This document shows, piece after piece, positions 56,474 to 63,365 of a stretch of 63,365 nucleotides of DNA. The position numbers and the translations under genes are program-made. Numbering within the stretch: the first letter of the stretch is position 1; the number at the start of each line of letters is the position of its first letter. The stretch is from contig JAOHEK010000017.1 in assembly GCA_028097405.1 (NCBI GenBank), positions 1 to 63,365 on the forward strand. The letters run 5' to 3'. The notes under the pieces are model-generated. The model saw nothing but the letters and a program-made list of their open reading frames with translations. It searched no databases and was not told the origin of the DNA. The stretch is from Paracoccaceae bacterium (GTDB taxonomy: Bacteria > Pseudomonadota > Alphaproteobacteria > Rhodobacterales > Rhodobacteraceae).

Positions 56474-56625
56474 CGCGGAACTAAGCGTTAACGGCGCTAA
56501 AATGCCCACCCAGTACGCATTCGCAACTTCCAGATGTAAATTCACCGACCGCAGACATAAGACCTCGACCAGGCGGACCTATCCCCTATATATCCAACAC
56601 TTATTTAGGAGCGGGGGCTCTGTTT

Positions 56626-57258
56626 ATGACATTTATTCGCTGGATCGTTGCGATTGCCGTTTTAGCAATCTGGAGCGCTTTGATCGGAACCGCATTGTAC
56701 GTCGCCCTTTACGATGCGCCCGAAGACGCGCCCAACGGGGCGGCCATTGTCATCCTTGGCGGCGGCGCGAATGTAGACGGCACAGGTCTTGGCGGTGAAA
56801 CCCAAGATCGTTTGAACGCAGGCCTTGAGCTTTATAAATCGGGTGCTGCAACCTTAATGGTTGTCACCGGTGGAGGCACACCAGCGGTCGCAGAAATCAT
56901 GCGCGACGCCGCACTTGCCGCAGGTGTCGCACCCGACGCATTGCTGATGGAAAACCAGTCGCACTCAACCCTGCAAAACGCGCTGTTCACCGCAGATTTC
57001 GAGCGGATCGACAAAAGCGCTCCGGTCATTCTGGTCACAAACCGATATCACCTGCCCCGCGCCAATGCCTCGTTCCGCTGGGCCGGTTTTGGCGATGTGA
57101 TCAACCATGCTGCCGACCCCGACACGGATTTCAAGTTTTCCGAAGGCCTGTTGTGGGAAGCGATAAAATGGCCCTATAACGCGCTAAGGGCCGCAGCAGC
57201 CAGCGCAGCAAATGCCGGTAACGTGCCACGGGAAAGTTATATCAAGTACCTCGAATGA
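56626..57258 (+). CDS. YdcF/ElyC/SanA family membrane protein (DUF218)
   Basis: A 210-residue protein with one N-terminal transmembrane helix and a DUF218 domain. Motifs are AAIVILGGGAN, GLGGETQDRLNAGLELYKSG, VTGGG and NRYHLPRA, the family's conserved positions. Relatives affect envelope integrity and undecaprenyl phosphate or vancomycin permeability; the biochemical role is open. TTAGGAGCG lies before the ATG. It overlaps the exporter gene downstream by 4 bases. Confidence 0.85.
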   Translation: MTFIRWIVAIAVLAIWSALIGTALYVALYDAPEDAPNGAAIVILGGGANVDGTGLGGETQDRLNAGLELYKSGAATLMVVTGGGTPAVAEIMRDAALAAGVAPDALLMENQSHSTLQNALFTADFERIDKSAPVILVTNRYHLPRANASFRWAGFGDVINHAADPDTDFKFSEGLLWEAIKWPYNALRAAAASAANAGNVPRESYIKYLE

Positions 57259-58133
57259 CAGAAACCTCGCGCCCACTTCTGGCTGCCCTCTGGATGACAG
57301 GAGCCATCGTCAGCTTCTCGGCAATGGCCATAGCGGGCCGCGCGATCCTAGATGAACTCTCAAGCTTCGAGATGATGATGTATCGCTCGTTCATCGGGTT
57401 GGTCATCATTCTAGTCGTTGGCATCGCAACTGGTAAACTCCGCGAAGTCCGCTTCGATCGCCTACCCCTTCACGGACTACGCAACACTGCCCATTTCATC
57501 GGTCAGAACCTTTGGTTCTCGGCTCTGCCACTGGTCACGCTGGCTCAAGTCTTTGCGCTGGAATTCACCACACCGATCTGGGTGGTCATCTTTGCACTCA
57601 CCTTTGCAGGCGAAAAACTAACCCGTCCGCGCACGCTGGCCGTCGTTCTAGGATTTGTCGGAGCCATTCTTGTCGCTCGCCCCGGCGTCGGCGGAGATCC
57701 GATGGGGCTGGCGCTGGCTGCTGCCTCGGCGATCATGTTTGCCTGTTCCATCGTCACCACCAAACTTCTAACCCGTACCGAAACCGTCATTGGCGTGCTG
57801 TTCTGGCTGACCGTCATGCAGGCCGTTATGGGCGTAATTGTAACAGGCTGGGACGGCGACATCGCATGGCCGTCTGCGCAAGCATGGCCATGGGTTGTGC
57901 TGATCGGCTGCGCGGGGCTTTTAGCACACACATGTGTGACCAACGCGCTCACCGTGGCCCCCTCGATTGTGGTCACACCGATGGATTTCCTACGCCTACC
58001 CGCCATCGCCATCATCGGAGCACTATTTTACGCCGAGCCCTTAGATATATGGGTTTTCCTTGGTGCGGCCCTGATTTTCGCAGGCAATTACGCCAATCTT
58101 CTCAGCGAAACGCGGCAGCCTCACAAATCGTAA
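57255..58133 (+). CDS. EamA-family (DMT) transporter
   Basis: A 292-residue protein with about ten hydrophobic helices in two EamA repeats, including GAIVSFSAMAIAGRAIL, FTTPIWVVIFALTFAGE and GFVGAILVARPGV. Members export metabolites such as amino acids or purines. The ATG overlaps the ydcF stop by 4 bases, so the two are coupled. The substrate cannot be read from the sequence. Confidence 0.87.
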   Translation: MTETSRPLLAALWMTGAIVSFSAMAIAGRAILDELSSFEMMMYRSFIGLVIILVVGIATGKLREVRFDRLPLHGLRNTAHFIGQNLWFSALPLVTLAQVFALEFTTPIWVVIFALTFAGEKLTRPRTLAVVLGFVGAILVARPGVGGDPMGLALAAASAIMFACSIVTTKLLTRTETVIGVLFWLTVMQAVMGVIVTGWDGDIAWPSAQAWPWVVLIGCAGLLAHTCVTNALTVAPSIVVTPMDFLRLPAIAIIGALFYAEPLDIWVFLGAALIFAGNYANLLSETRQPHKS

Positions 58134-58164
58134 CGTTTTTATGACGCTGCGTTAGAATTGCAAA

Positions 58165-58210
58165 CTTGACGCATCGTCAAGAATTGACCGACGCCTGACC
58201 GATACGTCAA
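58165..58210. promoter_or_regulatory. Dyad-rich promoter region of the FadL gene
   Basis: CTTGACG-CAT-CGTCAAG is a perfect 17-base dyad at 58165-58181. A second widely spaced TTGAC (58184) and GTCAA (58206) pair follows, with a TGACCG half-site between. TTGACC at 58184 could serve as -35, but no good -10 is found at 16-18 bases. The repeated TTGAC half-sites look like a repressor or activator operator. Confidence 0.5.
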
Positions 58211-58241
58211 CATAGACCCAACAAACCTTTGGGAGGGGGCT

Positions 58242-59348
58242 ATGTTGAAACTTCTAGGAACCACGTGCGCGGCGGCCACATTGACCGCAAGCATGTTATA
58301 CGCGGGCGGAATTGAACGATCACCGTTTTCTTCCGGTTTTCTGTTTGATGAAGGCGAAAAGATCGAACTTTCGTTTGGGTTTGCTGACCCGTCGATTTCT
58401 GGCTCTGGCACAGGCGGAGCCGGTGTGTCCGGGGACATCTCGCCCTCATTCACCACTGTCGGGATAACTTACAAACGCGATTTGACCGACAGATTGGCTT
58501 TGGGAATAATTTTCAGCCAACCCGTTGGTGCTGATGTCGATTACCCGCTTGGCTCAGACTCGGTATTTGCAGGCACAACTGCCGTTGTCGATTCAAATAC
58601 GGTAACAGGCCTTCTGAAATACAAACTGCCAAGGCAGTTTAGCGTCTATGGCGGCGTCAGAATTGAACAAATCAGTGGTAATGTTCGCAGCTTACCATTA
58701 CCTCCGAACCCCGCAATCCCAGCGCCAAGTCTTTACGATCTGGAAGCCGCAACATCGACCGAAGTGGGTGGAGTTATAGGAATAGCCTGGGAACGGCCCG
58801 AGATTGCTGCACGCGTTGCGCTGACATATGAGACTGAAAGAAATCACTCCTTTGACTCAACCGAAACGTTTTTAACCGCGGGCGGCCCCGTCGGCCCATT
58901 CCCCGGAACGTTGGACGTCACCATCCCGCAGGCAGTGACCTTAGAGTTCCAAACCGGCGTTGCCGAAGACACGCTTGTCTTCGGATCAGTGCGTTGGGTC
59001 GAATGGACGGAATTCGAAATTGACGGCGAATTCGGACCGCTGGTTTCCAGCTTTCCGGACAACACCATCACCTATAACCTTGGAGTCGGACGGCGCTTTA
59101 ACGATAGTTGGTCAGGTGCGATCACCGTCGGTTACGAAGAAGATCACGGTAGCCCGCAAGGCAACCTGTCTGGTACAGATGGTTTTGTTTCTTTAGGGGC
59201 CGGCGCAACATACACCATCGGCAATGTCGAGATCACTGGCGGTCTTCGCTATATCCGTCTTGGCGATGCAACAACGACGACAGTCGCTGCGAACTTTGAG
59301 GACAATGATGCCATCGTTGGCGGCCTTCGCGTTGGGATCAGATTTTAA
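58242..59348 (+). CDS. FadL/OmpP1-family outer membrane transport protein
   Basis: A 368-residue outer membrane beta barrel. A signal peptide (about 1-21) precedes repeated amphipathic beta strands and long Gly/Ser/Pro loops; the protein ends in RVGIRF, the terminal Phe needed for BAM recognition. FadL-like channels take up long-chain fatty acids and other hydrophobic compounds. At 368 residues it is shorter than E. coli FadL, and a typical N-terminal NPA/G hatch is not obvious. GGGAGGGGG precedes the ATG, and a dyad-rich promoter lies upstream. Confidence 0.83.
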   Translation: MLKLLGTTCAAATLTASMLYAGGIERSPFSSGFLFDEGEKIELSFGFADPSISGSGTGGAGVSGDISPSFTTVGITYKRDLTDRLALGIIFSQPVGADVDYPLGSDSVFAGTTAVVDSNTVTGLLKYKLPRQFSVYGGVRIEQISGNVRSLPLPPNPAIPAPSLYDLEAATSTEVGGVIGIAWERPEIAARVALTYETERNHSFDSTETFLTAGGPVGPFPGTLDVTIPQAVTLEFQTGVAEDTLVFGSVRWVEWTEFEIDGEFGPLVSSFPDNTITYNLGVGRRFNDSWSGAITVGYEEDHGSPQGNLSGTDGFVSLGAGATYTIGNVEITGGLRYIRLGDATTTTVAANFEDNDAIVGGLRVGIRF

Positions 59349-59370
59349 AACAACGGCCTTTAAGACATGC

Positions 59371-59400
59371 AAAACCCCGCCCCAATCGGCGGGGTTTTTT
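59371..59400 (+). terminator. Rho-independent terminator after the FadL gene
   Basis: CCCCGCC pairs with GGCGGGG around a 6-base loop, flanked by AAAA and TTTTTT, so the stem can extend. It lies 22 bases after the FadL stop. The flanking symmetry means it may work in both directions. Confidence 0.9.
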
Positions 59401-59454
59401 CTTTCCCGCAACTTCCGGGTCGCCGCACCCGGTTGATCCCGCTACCACACTTCC

Positions 59455-60369
59455 ATGACAAACACCCAAATCCCCGCCCGCGCTTGGGTTGATCTTACGT
59501 TGCTCGCCCTTCTCTGGGGCGGCTCTTTCCTTGCCATCCGCACCGCGCTTGATGAAATCGGGTTCCTGTCGTCTGTCGCCCATAGGGTCCTTTGGGCCAC
59601 GATCGTGCTTTGGGCCATCGTCTGGTTCAAGAAACTACCCGTCCCGAAATCCCCAAAAGTCTGGGGCGCATTCCTTGTCATGGGCTGCCTCAACAACGTC
59701 ATTCCGTTTTCGCTGATGGCATGGGGGCAACTCAGCATCGAAGTCGGGCTAACCGCCATCCTGAACGCCGCCACCGCGATCTGGGGCGTGCTGATCGCCG
59801 CGATGGTCTTTTCCAGCGAACGCCTTAGCGTAAGCCGCGCCCTTGGCGTCACCATCGGTTTCATCGGCGTCGCCATCGCAATCGGCCTGCAAAATTTCAC
59901 CGGCTTCGATATCCGATCCCTCGCCCAACTTGCCGTCATCGCAGGCACGCTTAGCTATGCCTGCGCCGGAAGCTGGGCGCGCGCGAACCTGTCCGAGCAT
60001 CCTCCACTGGTCGCCGCCGCCGGAATGCTCACCGGCTCCACCGTCGTGATGCTGCCGCTGGCATGGGCCGTCGAAGGCCCCCTGCCGATGGCCCTAAGCG
60101 CCACAACATGGGCCGCCATCACCTATTACGCGCTGGCTTCAACTGCGCTGGCCTATATCCTGTATTACCGCATTCTGGCCGCAACAGGTGCCGGCAATCT
60201 GCTACTGGTCACCCTAATGATCCCGCCGATTGCTATCCTGTTGGGTGCATGGGTGCGCGGCGAAACCCTAAGCCCCAACGCCTACCTCGGCTTCGCAATT
60301 CTGGCGGTTGGCCTGTTGCTGATGGACGGGCGACTTGGCCACGTATTGAGAAAAATCGCCACGCGCTGA
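59455..60369 (+). CDS. EamA-family (DMT) transporter
   Basis: A 304-residue membrane protein with ten predicted helices in two EamA repeats (LLALLWGGSFLAIRTAL at the start, STALAYILYYRILAATGA in the second half). It is not closely similar to the transporter at 57255. Exported substrate unknown. It is followed by the P-loop protein gene after 35 bases on the same strand. Confidence 0.87.
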   Translation: MTNTQIPARAWVDLTLLALLWGGSFLAIRTALDEIGFLSSVAHRVLWATIVLWAIVWFKKLPVPKSPKVWGAFLVMGCLNNVIPFSLMAWGQLSIEVGLTAILNAATAIWGVLIAAMVFSSERLSVSRALGVTIGFIGVAIAIGLQNFTGFDIRSLAQLAVIAGTLSYACAGSWARANLSEHPPLVAAAGMLTGSTVVMLPLAWAVEGPLPMALSATTWAAITYYALASTALAYILYYRILAATGAGNLLLVTLMIPPIAILLGAWVRGETLSPNAYLGFAILAVGLLLMDGRLGHVLRKIATR

Positions 60370-60404
60370 TTGACCGAAAGCCTACACGCGCCTATCCCGG
60401 CGCC

Positions 60405-61259
60405 ATGATCTACAAGACTAAATCCGATTGGCTGAACGCCCCCGACAAACGGATCATGCTCTTTGGCATGTCGGGCCTTGGCAAAACCCATGTCTCGAAC
60501 ATGCTGCGCGCCACCGGCAACTGGTTCCACTACTCGGTCGATTATCGGATCGGCACGCGCTATATGGGCGAATACATTTCCGACAATCTGAAACGCGAAG
60601 CCATGCGCAGTCCGCTTCTGCGCGACTTGCTGATGACCGACAGCGTGCAGGTGAAATCCAACATCACCTTCAACGATCTGTCGCCCCTGTCCACCTACCT
60701 TGGCAAACCGGGTGATCCCGCAAAAGGCGGCGTGCCATGGGACGAATACCTTCGCCGCCAACGTCAACACCGCGCCGCCGAACAAGCCGCCATGCGCGAC
60801 ACTGCACAATTCGCCGCCCGTGCCCATGACATCTATGGCTATGATAACTTCGTCTGCGATACCTCGGGTTCAATCTGCGAAATCGTAGACCCCGAAGACG
60901 AAAACGATCCCGTCCTCTCGGCCCTCTCGGACAGCGTCCTGATGATCTGGATCGAAGGCAGCGAAGACCACGCCGATGAACTGGCCCGCCGCTTTGACAA
61001 AGCCCCAAAGCCCATGTGCTATCAGAACGACTTCCTGCAAACCGCATGGAGCGATTACCTGACCGAAACCAACAACGCCCCCGAAGCCGTCGACCCTGAT
61101 GCCTTCGTGCGCTGGACCTATCGCCGCGCCCTCGCCCACCGCCAACCCCGCTACCGCGCCATGGCCGACAACTGGGGCCTCACGTTAAAGGCGGATGACA
61201 TGGCAGGCATGACAAGCGAAAGCGAGCTGGTCGAGGTGATCGGGGCGGCGTTAGGTTAG
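60405..61259 (+). CDS. P-loop ATPase of unknown function
   Basis: A 284-residue soluble protein with a Walker A motif GMSGLGKT at residues 21-28. VDYRIGTRYMGEYI and FVCDTSGSICEIVDP suggest a nucleoside-kinase-like fold. The ATG at 60405 starts MIYKTKSDWLNAPDKRIMLFG; the open frame extends upstream inside the transporter gene without family sense. No Shine-Dalgarno sequence is clear. It is conserved-looking but I cannot name a function. Confidence 0.78.
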   Translation: MIYKTKSDWLNAPDKRIMLFGMSGLGKTHVSNMLRATGNWFHYSVDYRIGTRYMGEYISDNLKREAMRSPLLRDLLMTDSVQVKSNITFNDLSPLSTYLGKPGDPAKGGVPWDEYLRRQRQHRAAEQAAMRDTAQFAARAHDIYGYDNFVCDTSGSICEIVDPEDENDPVLSALSDSVLMIWIEGSEDHADELARRFDKAPKPMCYQNDFLQTAWSDYLTETNNAPEAVDPDAFVRWTYRRALAHRQPRYRAMADNWGLTLKADDMAGMTSESELVEVIGAALG

Positions 61260-61366
61260 CCAAACACCATAGCCTCCACCCGCTCTTTGTCAGCACGCGC
61301 AAAAGCCGTATGAGTGAATTGCGCCATTATTCCCCCTGAATAGAAAATTCGTTTGCGTCATAACAA

Positions 61367-61392
61367 CCCTCACAAAGAAAAATTGTGGAGGG
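61367..61392 (+). promoter_or_regulatory. Hairpin covering the aquaporin ribosome binding site
   Basis: CCCTC-ACAA pairs with TTGT-G-GAGGG (9 bp, one bulge) around a 7-base A-rich loop. The GGAGGG ribosome binding site of the aquaporin gene is the 3' arm, 6 bases before the ATG. Opening the stem would be needed for efficient translation. Confidence 0.62.
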
Positions 61393-61398
61393 TATATT

Positions 61399-62139
61399 AT
61401 GAAAAAAGAAATTGCAGAAATCTTTGGAACATTTGTTTTGGTGTTTTTTGGCGTTGGCTCAGCCGTTCTCGCCGGAGGCGGAATCGGTATCGCGGATTCC
61501 ATTTCTATAACCGGAATTAGCCTAGCATTCGGCATCTCCGTTGTCGCTATGGCTTACTCGATCGGGCAAGTTTCAGGGGCGCATCTAAATCCAGCGGTAT
61601 CGCTTGGAGCAATGATCGCGGGCCGTATCGATCAAAAGACATTTATCAGCTATTCGATTGCACAAACAACTGGTGCGATCCTTGCCTCCCTCGCGATTTT
61701 CATAATTGCCAAAAATAGCTCAGGTGGATTTGATATCGCCGCACATGGTATGGGCCAAAATGGATATGGCGCCGGGTATGGCGGTGAATTCAACTTCTTT
61801 GGTGCTTTTCTTTTTGAAGTTATTGCAACGATGGTCTTCGTCGTTGTCATTCTCGGAGTGACCGAGGAAAAGACCGGCACGCCAATGTTTGCAGGTCTCG
61901 TGATCGGCTTGACGCTGACTATGATCCACCTCGCGGGCATCACCGTTACCGGGACGTCGGTAAATCCAGCGCGCTCAATCGGGCCTGCACTTTTTGCCGG
62001 AGGAACAGCACTTGCACAGCTTTGGCTCTTTATCGCGGCCCCGCTTCTGGGCGCATTCTTTGGCGGTATGCTTCACAAGATGAAGGTGACATCACCGCCA
62101 GAAAATCTCGAAGAAGTCGCTTCGGGCAATGAAGCCTAA
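61399..62139 (+). CDS. aqpZ: Aquaporin Z-type water channel
   Basis: A 246-residue MIP channel with six membrane helices and the two pore half-helices HLNPAVS (NPA 64-66) and SVNPARS (NPA 189-191). The selectivity filter F44, H177, T186 and R192 matches E. coli AqpZ, so it should pass water rather than glycerol. A longer loop (about 108-132) is Gly and Asn rich. The codon choice (many A/T-ending codons, Lys as AAA, Ile as ATT) differs from its neighbours, hinting at recent transfer. It is preceded by a hairpin over its ribosome binding site. Confidence 0.93.
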   Translation: MKKEIAEIFGTFVLVFFGVGSAVLAGGGIGIADSISITGISLAFGISVVAMAYSIGQVSGAHLNPAVSLGAMIAGRIDQKTFISYSIAQTTGAILASLAIFIIAKNSSGGFDIAAHGMGQNGYGAGYGGEFNFFGAFLFEVIATMVFVVVILGVTEEKTGTPMFAGLVIGLTLTMIHLAGITVTGTSVNPARSIGPALFAGGTALAQLWLFIAAPLLGAFFGGMLHKMKVTSPPENLEEVASGNEA

Positions 62140-62158
62140 ACCTAGCCTTTATAAAATC

Positions 62159-62181
62159 ACCGGGGGCAAATTGCCCCCGGT
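62159..62181. terminator. Perfect inverted repeat between aquaporin and secreted-protein genes
   Basis: ACCGGGGGCAA and TTGCCCCCGGT form an 11-bp stem around a single base. It lies in the convergent gap after the aquaporin gene, about 20 bases past its stop. No T tract follows on either strand, so it may be a terminator aided by other factors. Confidence 0.6.
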
Positions 62182-62243
62182 CGCAATGAAAGCAATCCAG
62201 TCGCAGGACGCCCGATCAACAGACGTTCCACAAAAGATGCCGC

Positions 62244-62783
62244 TTAGCGCGTTTTACTGATGAAAAACTTGCTGGCCATTGAAACGCGAACTGAACTCGC
62301 GCCCATCGCACAGCCATTGCTCTTAACCAAGACCTTGCTGTGATCTACGGCAAGTGAGCGGCTCGGCGCGATTTCAAAGGCCGGGCACCCAGCGCCACTT
62401 TGGCGGATATCAGTGATCGTACCCAGAACCACGCCATCCGACGTAATAAGAGGCTTTCCGATCAGGTAGCTCGTCGCAAGAATTGACTCGTCATCCTGCT
62501 CCACTGCCAAGCCGTCCTGTCCGACAGAAGCGCTGTTTGACGCAGTCGATGTGTTGCTTCCAAAGCCGACATTGACCGAAGCGCCGGCGCCACTTGTGCC
62601 GCCCCCGAGGCCAGCAGAAGCGGTCGCTGCTCCGCTACCAACGTTTGCTGAAGCAGAGGCTCCTCCGCCTCCGACACCAACTGAGGCTGAGGCTGATGTT
62701 TCCCCACCCAGAAGTCCGGTCGCACCGGCTGCACCAACAGCCAGACCGGAAATGAGTGTCGCTGAGATTAATGAGTTCTTCAT
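62244..62783 (-). CDS. Secreted Gly/Ala/Ser-repeat protein with a C-terminal PRC-barrel-like domain
   Basis: A 179-residue protein with a signal peptide (about 1-21), then about 60 residues of repeats such as GGGGASASANVGSG and GGTSGAGASVNVG. A C-terminal domain follows (about 100-170) with LIGKPLITSDGVVLGTITDI, similar in pattern to a PRC barrel, and two cysteines that may pair. AAGGAG lies before the ATG. It could be a surface or envelope-associated structural protein. No close family recognised. Confidence 0.75.
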   Translation of the reverse strand: MKNSLISATLISGLAVGAAGATGLLGGETSASASVGVGGGGASASANVGSGAATASAGLGGGTSGAGASVNVGFGSNTSTASNSASVGQDGLAVEQDDESILATSYLIGKPLITSDGVVLGTITDIRQSGAGCPAFEIAPSRSLAVDHSKVLVKSNGCAMGASSVRVSMASKFFISKTR

Positions 62784-63365
62784 AGACTTTCTCCTTCAAG
62801 GGTTACTGACACCAACCAGACAAATTCGATGGTGTGGCCAATCCGGCCGCGAAACGTCTGACGACTGTCACAAGAATTTAGGGTGTGCGATGATTGCGGT
62901 GCAATTTTGGCGTGTGCGGAAAAAATTAACACACAACCTAAGATGGTCTTGCACTGCACCTAATTTTTTTTTAGTGTTTTCGGGGGCCTAAGCCGGTCGA
63001 AAATGTGCTTGGTCGAAGCCGGCGATTACGCCCTTTTTAGAATTTTTATCGAAACAATCACCAATAGTTTTCGACGATTGTAGACAAAATATGAGCCTTC
63101 CGCAAAATCCTGCCATAATAGATTCGAGACGAGGCATCATCAGCCTTAAACGCTCGGATCTGAGTTTCGACCGCAAGTTCCGCAGGATCGCACATGCCAT
63201 TACAGAAATGGGGTAACACCAACGACCTCTCAACTTTGACCCTTCATTAACCTTCCTTATCGCACGCCCCCAATCCCCGCAAAACTCCCAACAAACTGAT
63301 CCTCGCACCGACGCAATACCGACGTTATACCGACGCGATACTGACGTTCCATTGACCCGCCAAAC
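62784..63365. other. Terminal region without a convincing gene
   Basis: About 580 bases upstream of the secreted-protein gene. It is AT-rich between 62880 and 63140 and holds only short frames. The longest (62988-63308, minus) and a 41-residue frame (63091-63216, plus) lack a ribosome binding site and any recognised family. An 11-bp tandem repeat occupies 63307-63350. Confidence 0.5.
63307..63350 (+). repeat. Four-unit 11-bp tandem repeat
   Basis: Four consecutive 11-base units start ACCGACG, ACCGACG, ACCGACG and ACTGACG; the last four bases alternate between CAAT/CGAT and TTAT/TTCC. One unit is about one helical turn, so the ACCGACG blocks face the same side of the DNA. It may be a binding array for a regulator of a gene beyond the window edge. 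Confidence 0.75.

Noticed and set aside
63091-63216. A 41-codon plus-strand frame with RRGIISLKRSDLSFDRKF
   Set aside because: No ribosome binding site and no known family; too weak to call.
62988-63308. A 106-codon minus-strand frame at the right end
   Set aside because: Composition is irregular with many Cys and Arg, no start signal, and it runs into the tandem repeat; likely non-coding.
1-63365. tRNA, rRNA and CRISPR features
   Set aside because: None was found on reading both strands; no clover-leaf with TTCGAAT-type loops in gene gaps and no regularly spaced direct repeats.

Overview
The window reads as a chromosomal segment of an alphaproteobacterium of the order Rhodobacterales (Roseobacter/Rhodobacter lineage). 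The evidence is the family content and gene order: DUF2484 genes beside murB, ftsQ-ftsA-ftsZ and lpxC-bamD-recN on one strand, trpG-trpD-trpC-moaC-moeA-lexA in one run, an alphaproteobacterial SOS box (GAAC-N7-GAAC) at lexA, DUF6477 and DUF6456 genes, a gene-transfer-agent type lysis module, and a VPLPA-CTERM protein. I cannot name the genus. No rRNA, tRNA, CRISPR array, insertion sequence or intact prophage was seen.

Layout. 0-8 kb: 3' end of valS, a tiny lipoprotein gene, a SPOR-domain D,D-carboxypeptidase, clpS, an RsmC-like methyltransferase, an SDR protein lacking the catalytic lysine, L-idonate dehydrogenase and a YibQ-type protein. 8-19.5 kb: trpG-trpD-ung-trpC-moaC-moeA, lexA, comEC (opposite strand), gltX, gltA and an alternative oxidase. 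19.5-31.7 kb (minus strand): indolepyruvate oxidoreductase, acyltransferase, murI, argC, ccmE, then an endolysin/holin module with three small membrane or amphipathic genes, then ccmF, ccmH and a PaaG-like hydratase. 31.8-34 kb: a LysR regulator and a homocysteine methyltransferase with a structured leader.

34-48.5 kb is the division and envelope block on the minus strand: DUF2484 genes, murB, a badly shortened ddl, ftsQ, ftsA, ftsZ, a three-gene TadE/TadG module, lpxC, bamD and recN, with a PA0069-type radical SAM gene upstream. 48.6-56.5 kb holds an exosortase-type GDSL esterase, a corrinoid protein, DUF1638, DUF4342, a DUF6456 regulator that is a strong candidate for the gene-transfer-agent activator GafA, DUF6477, an MttB-family methyltransferase and guaA. 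56.6-63.4 kb holds YdcF, two EamA exporters, a FadL porin, a P-loop protein, an AqpZ-type aquaporin and a Gly/Ser-rich secreted protein, then about 580 bases with no convincing gene but a four-unit 11-bp repeat.

Most interesting signals. (1) ddl in the dcw cluster is reduced to its two ends in one open frame that still overlaps ftsQ, so D-Ala-D-Ala ligase must come from elsewhere. (2) A compact lysis cassette with an added BhlA-like small holin sits inside the cytochrome c maturation operon; its endolysin ribosome binding site is buried in a hairpin. (3) The same TTAAC-N6-GTAAC element, one mismatch from a CtrA site, lies upstream of both the lysis cassette and the GafA candidate. (4) The homocysteine methyltransferase and aquaporin genes also have hairpins that cover their ribosome binding sites. 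All functional statements rest on reading motifs by eye; no searches were run.
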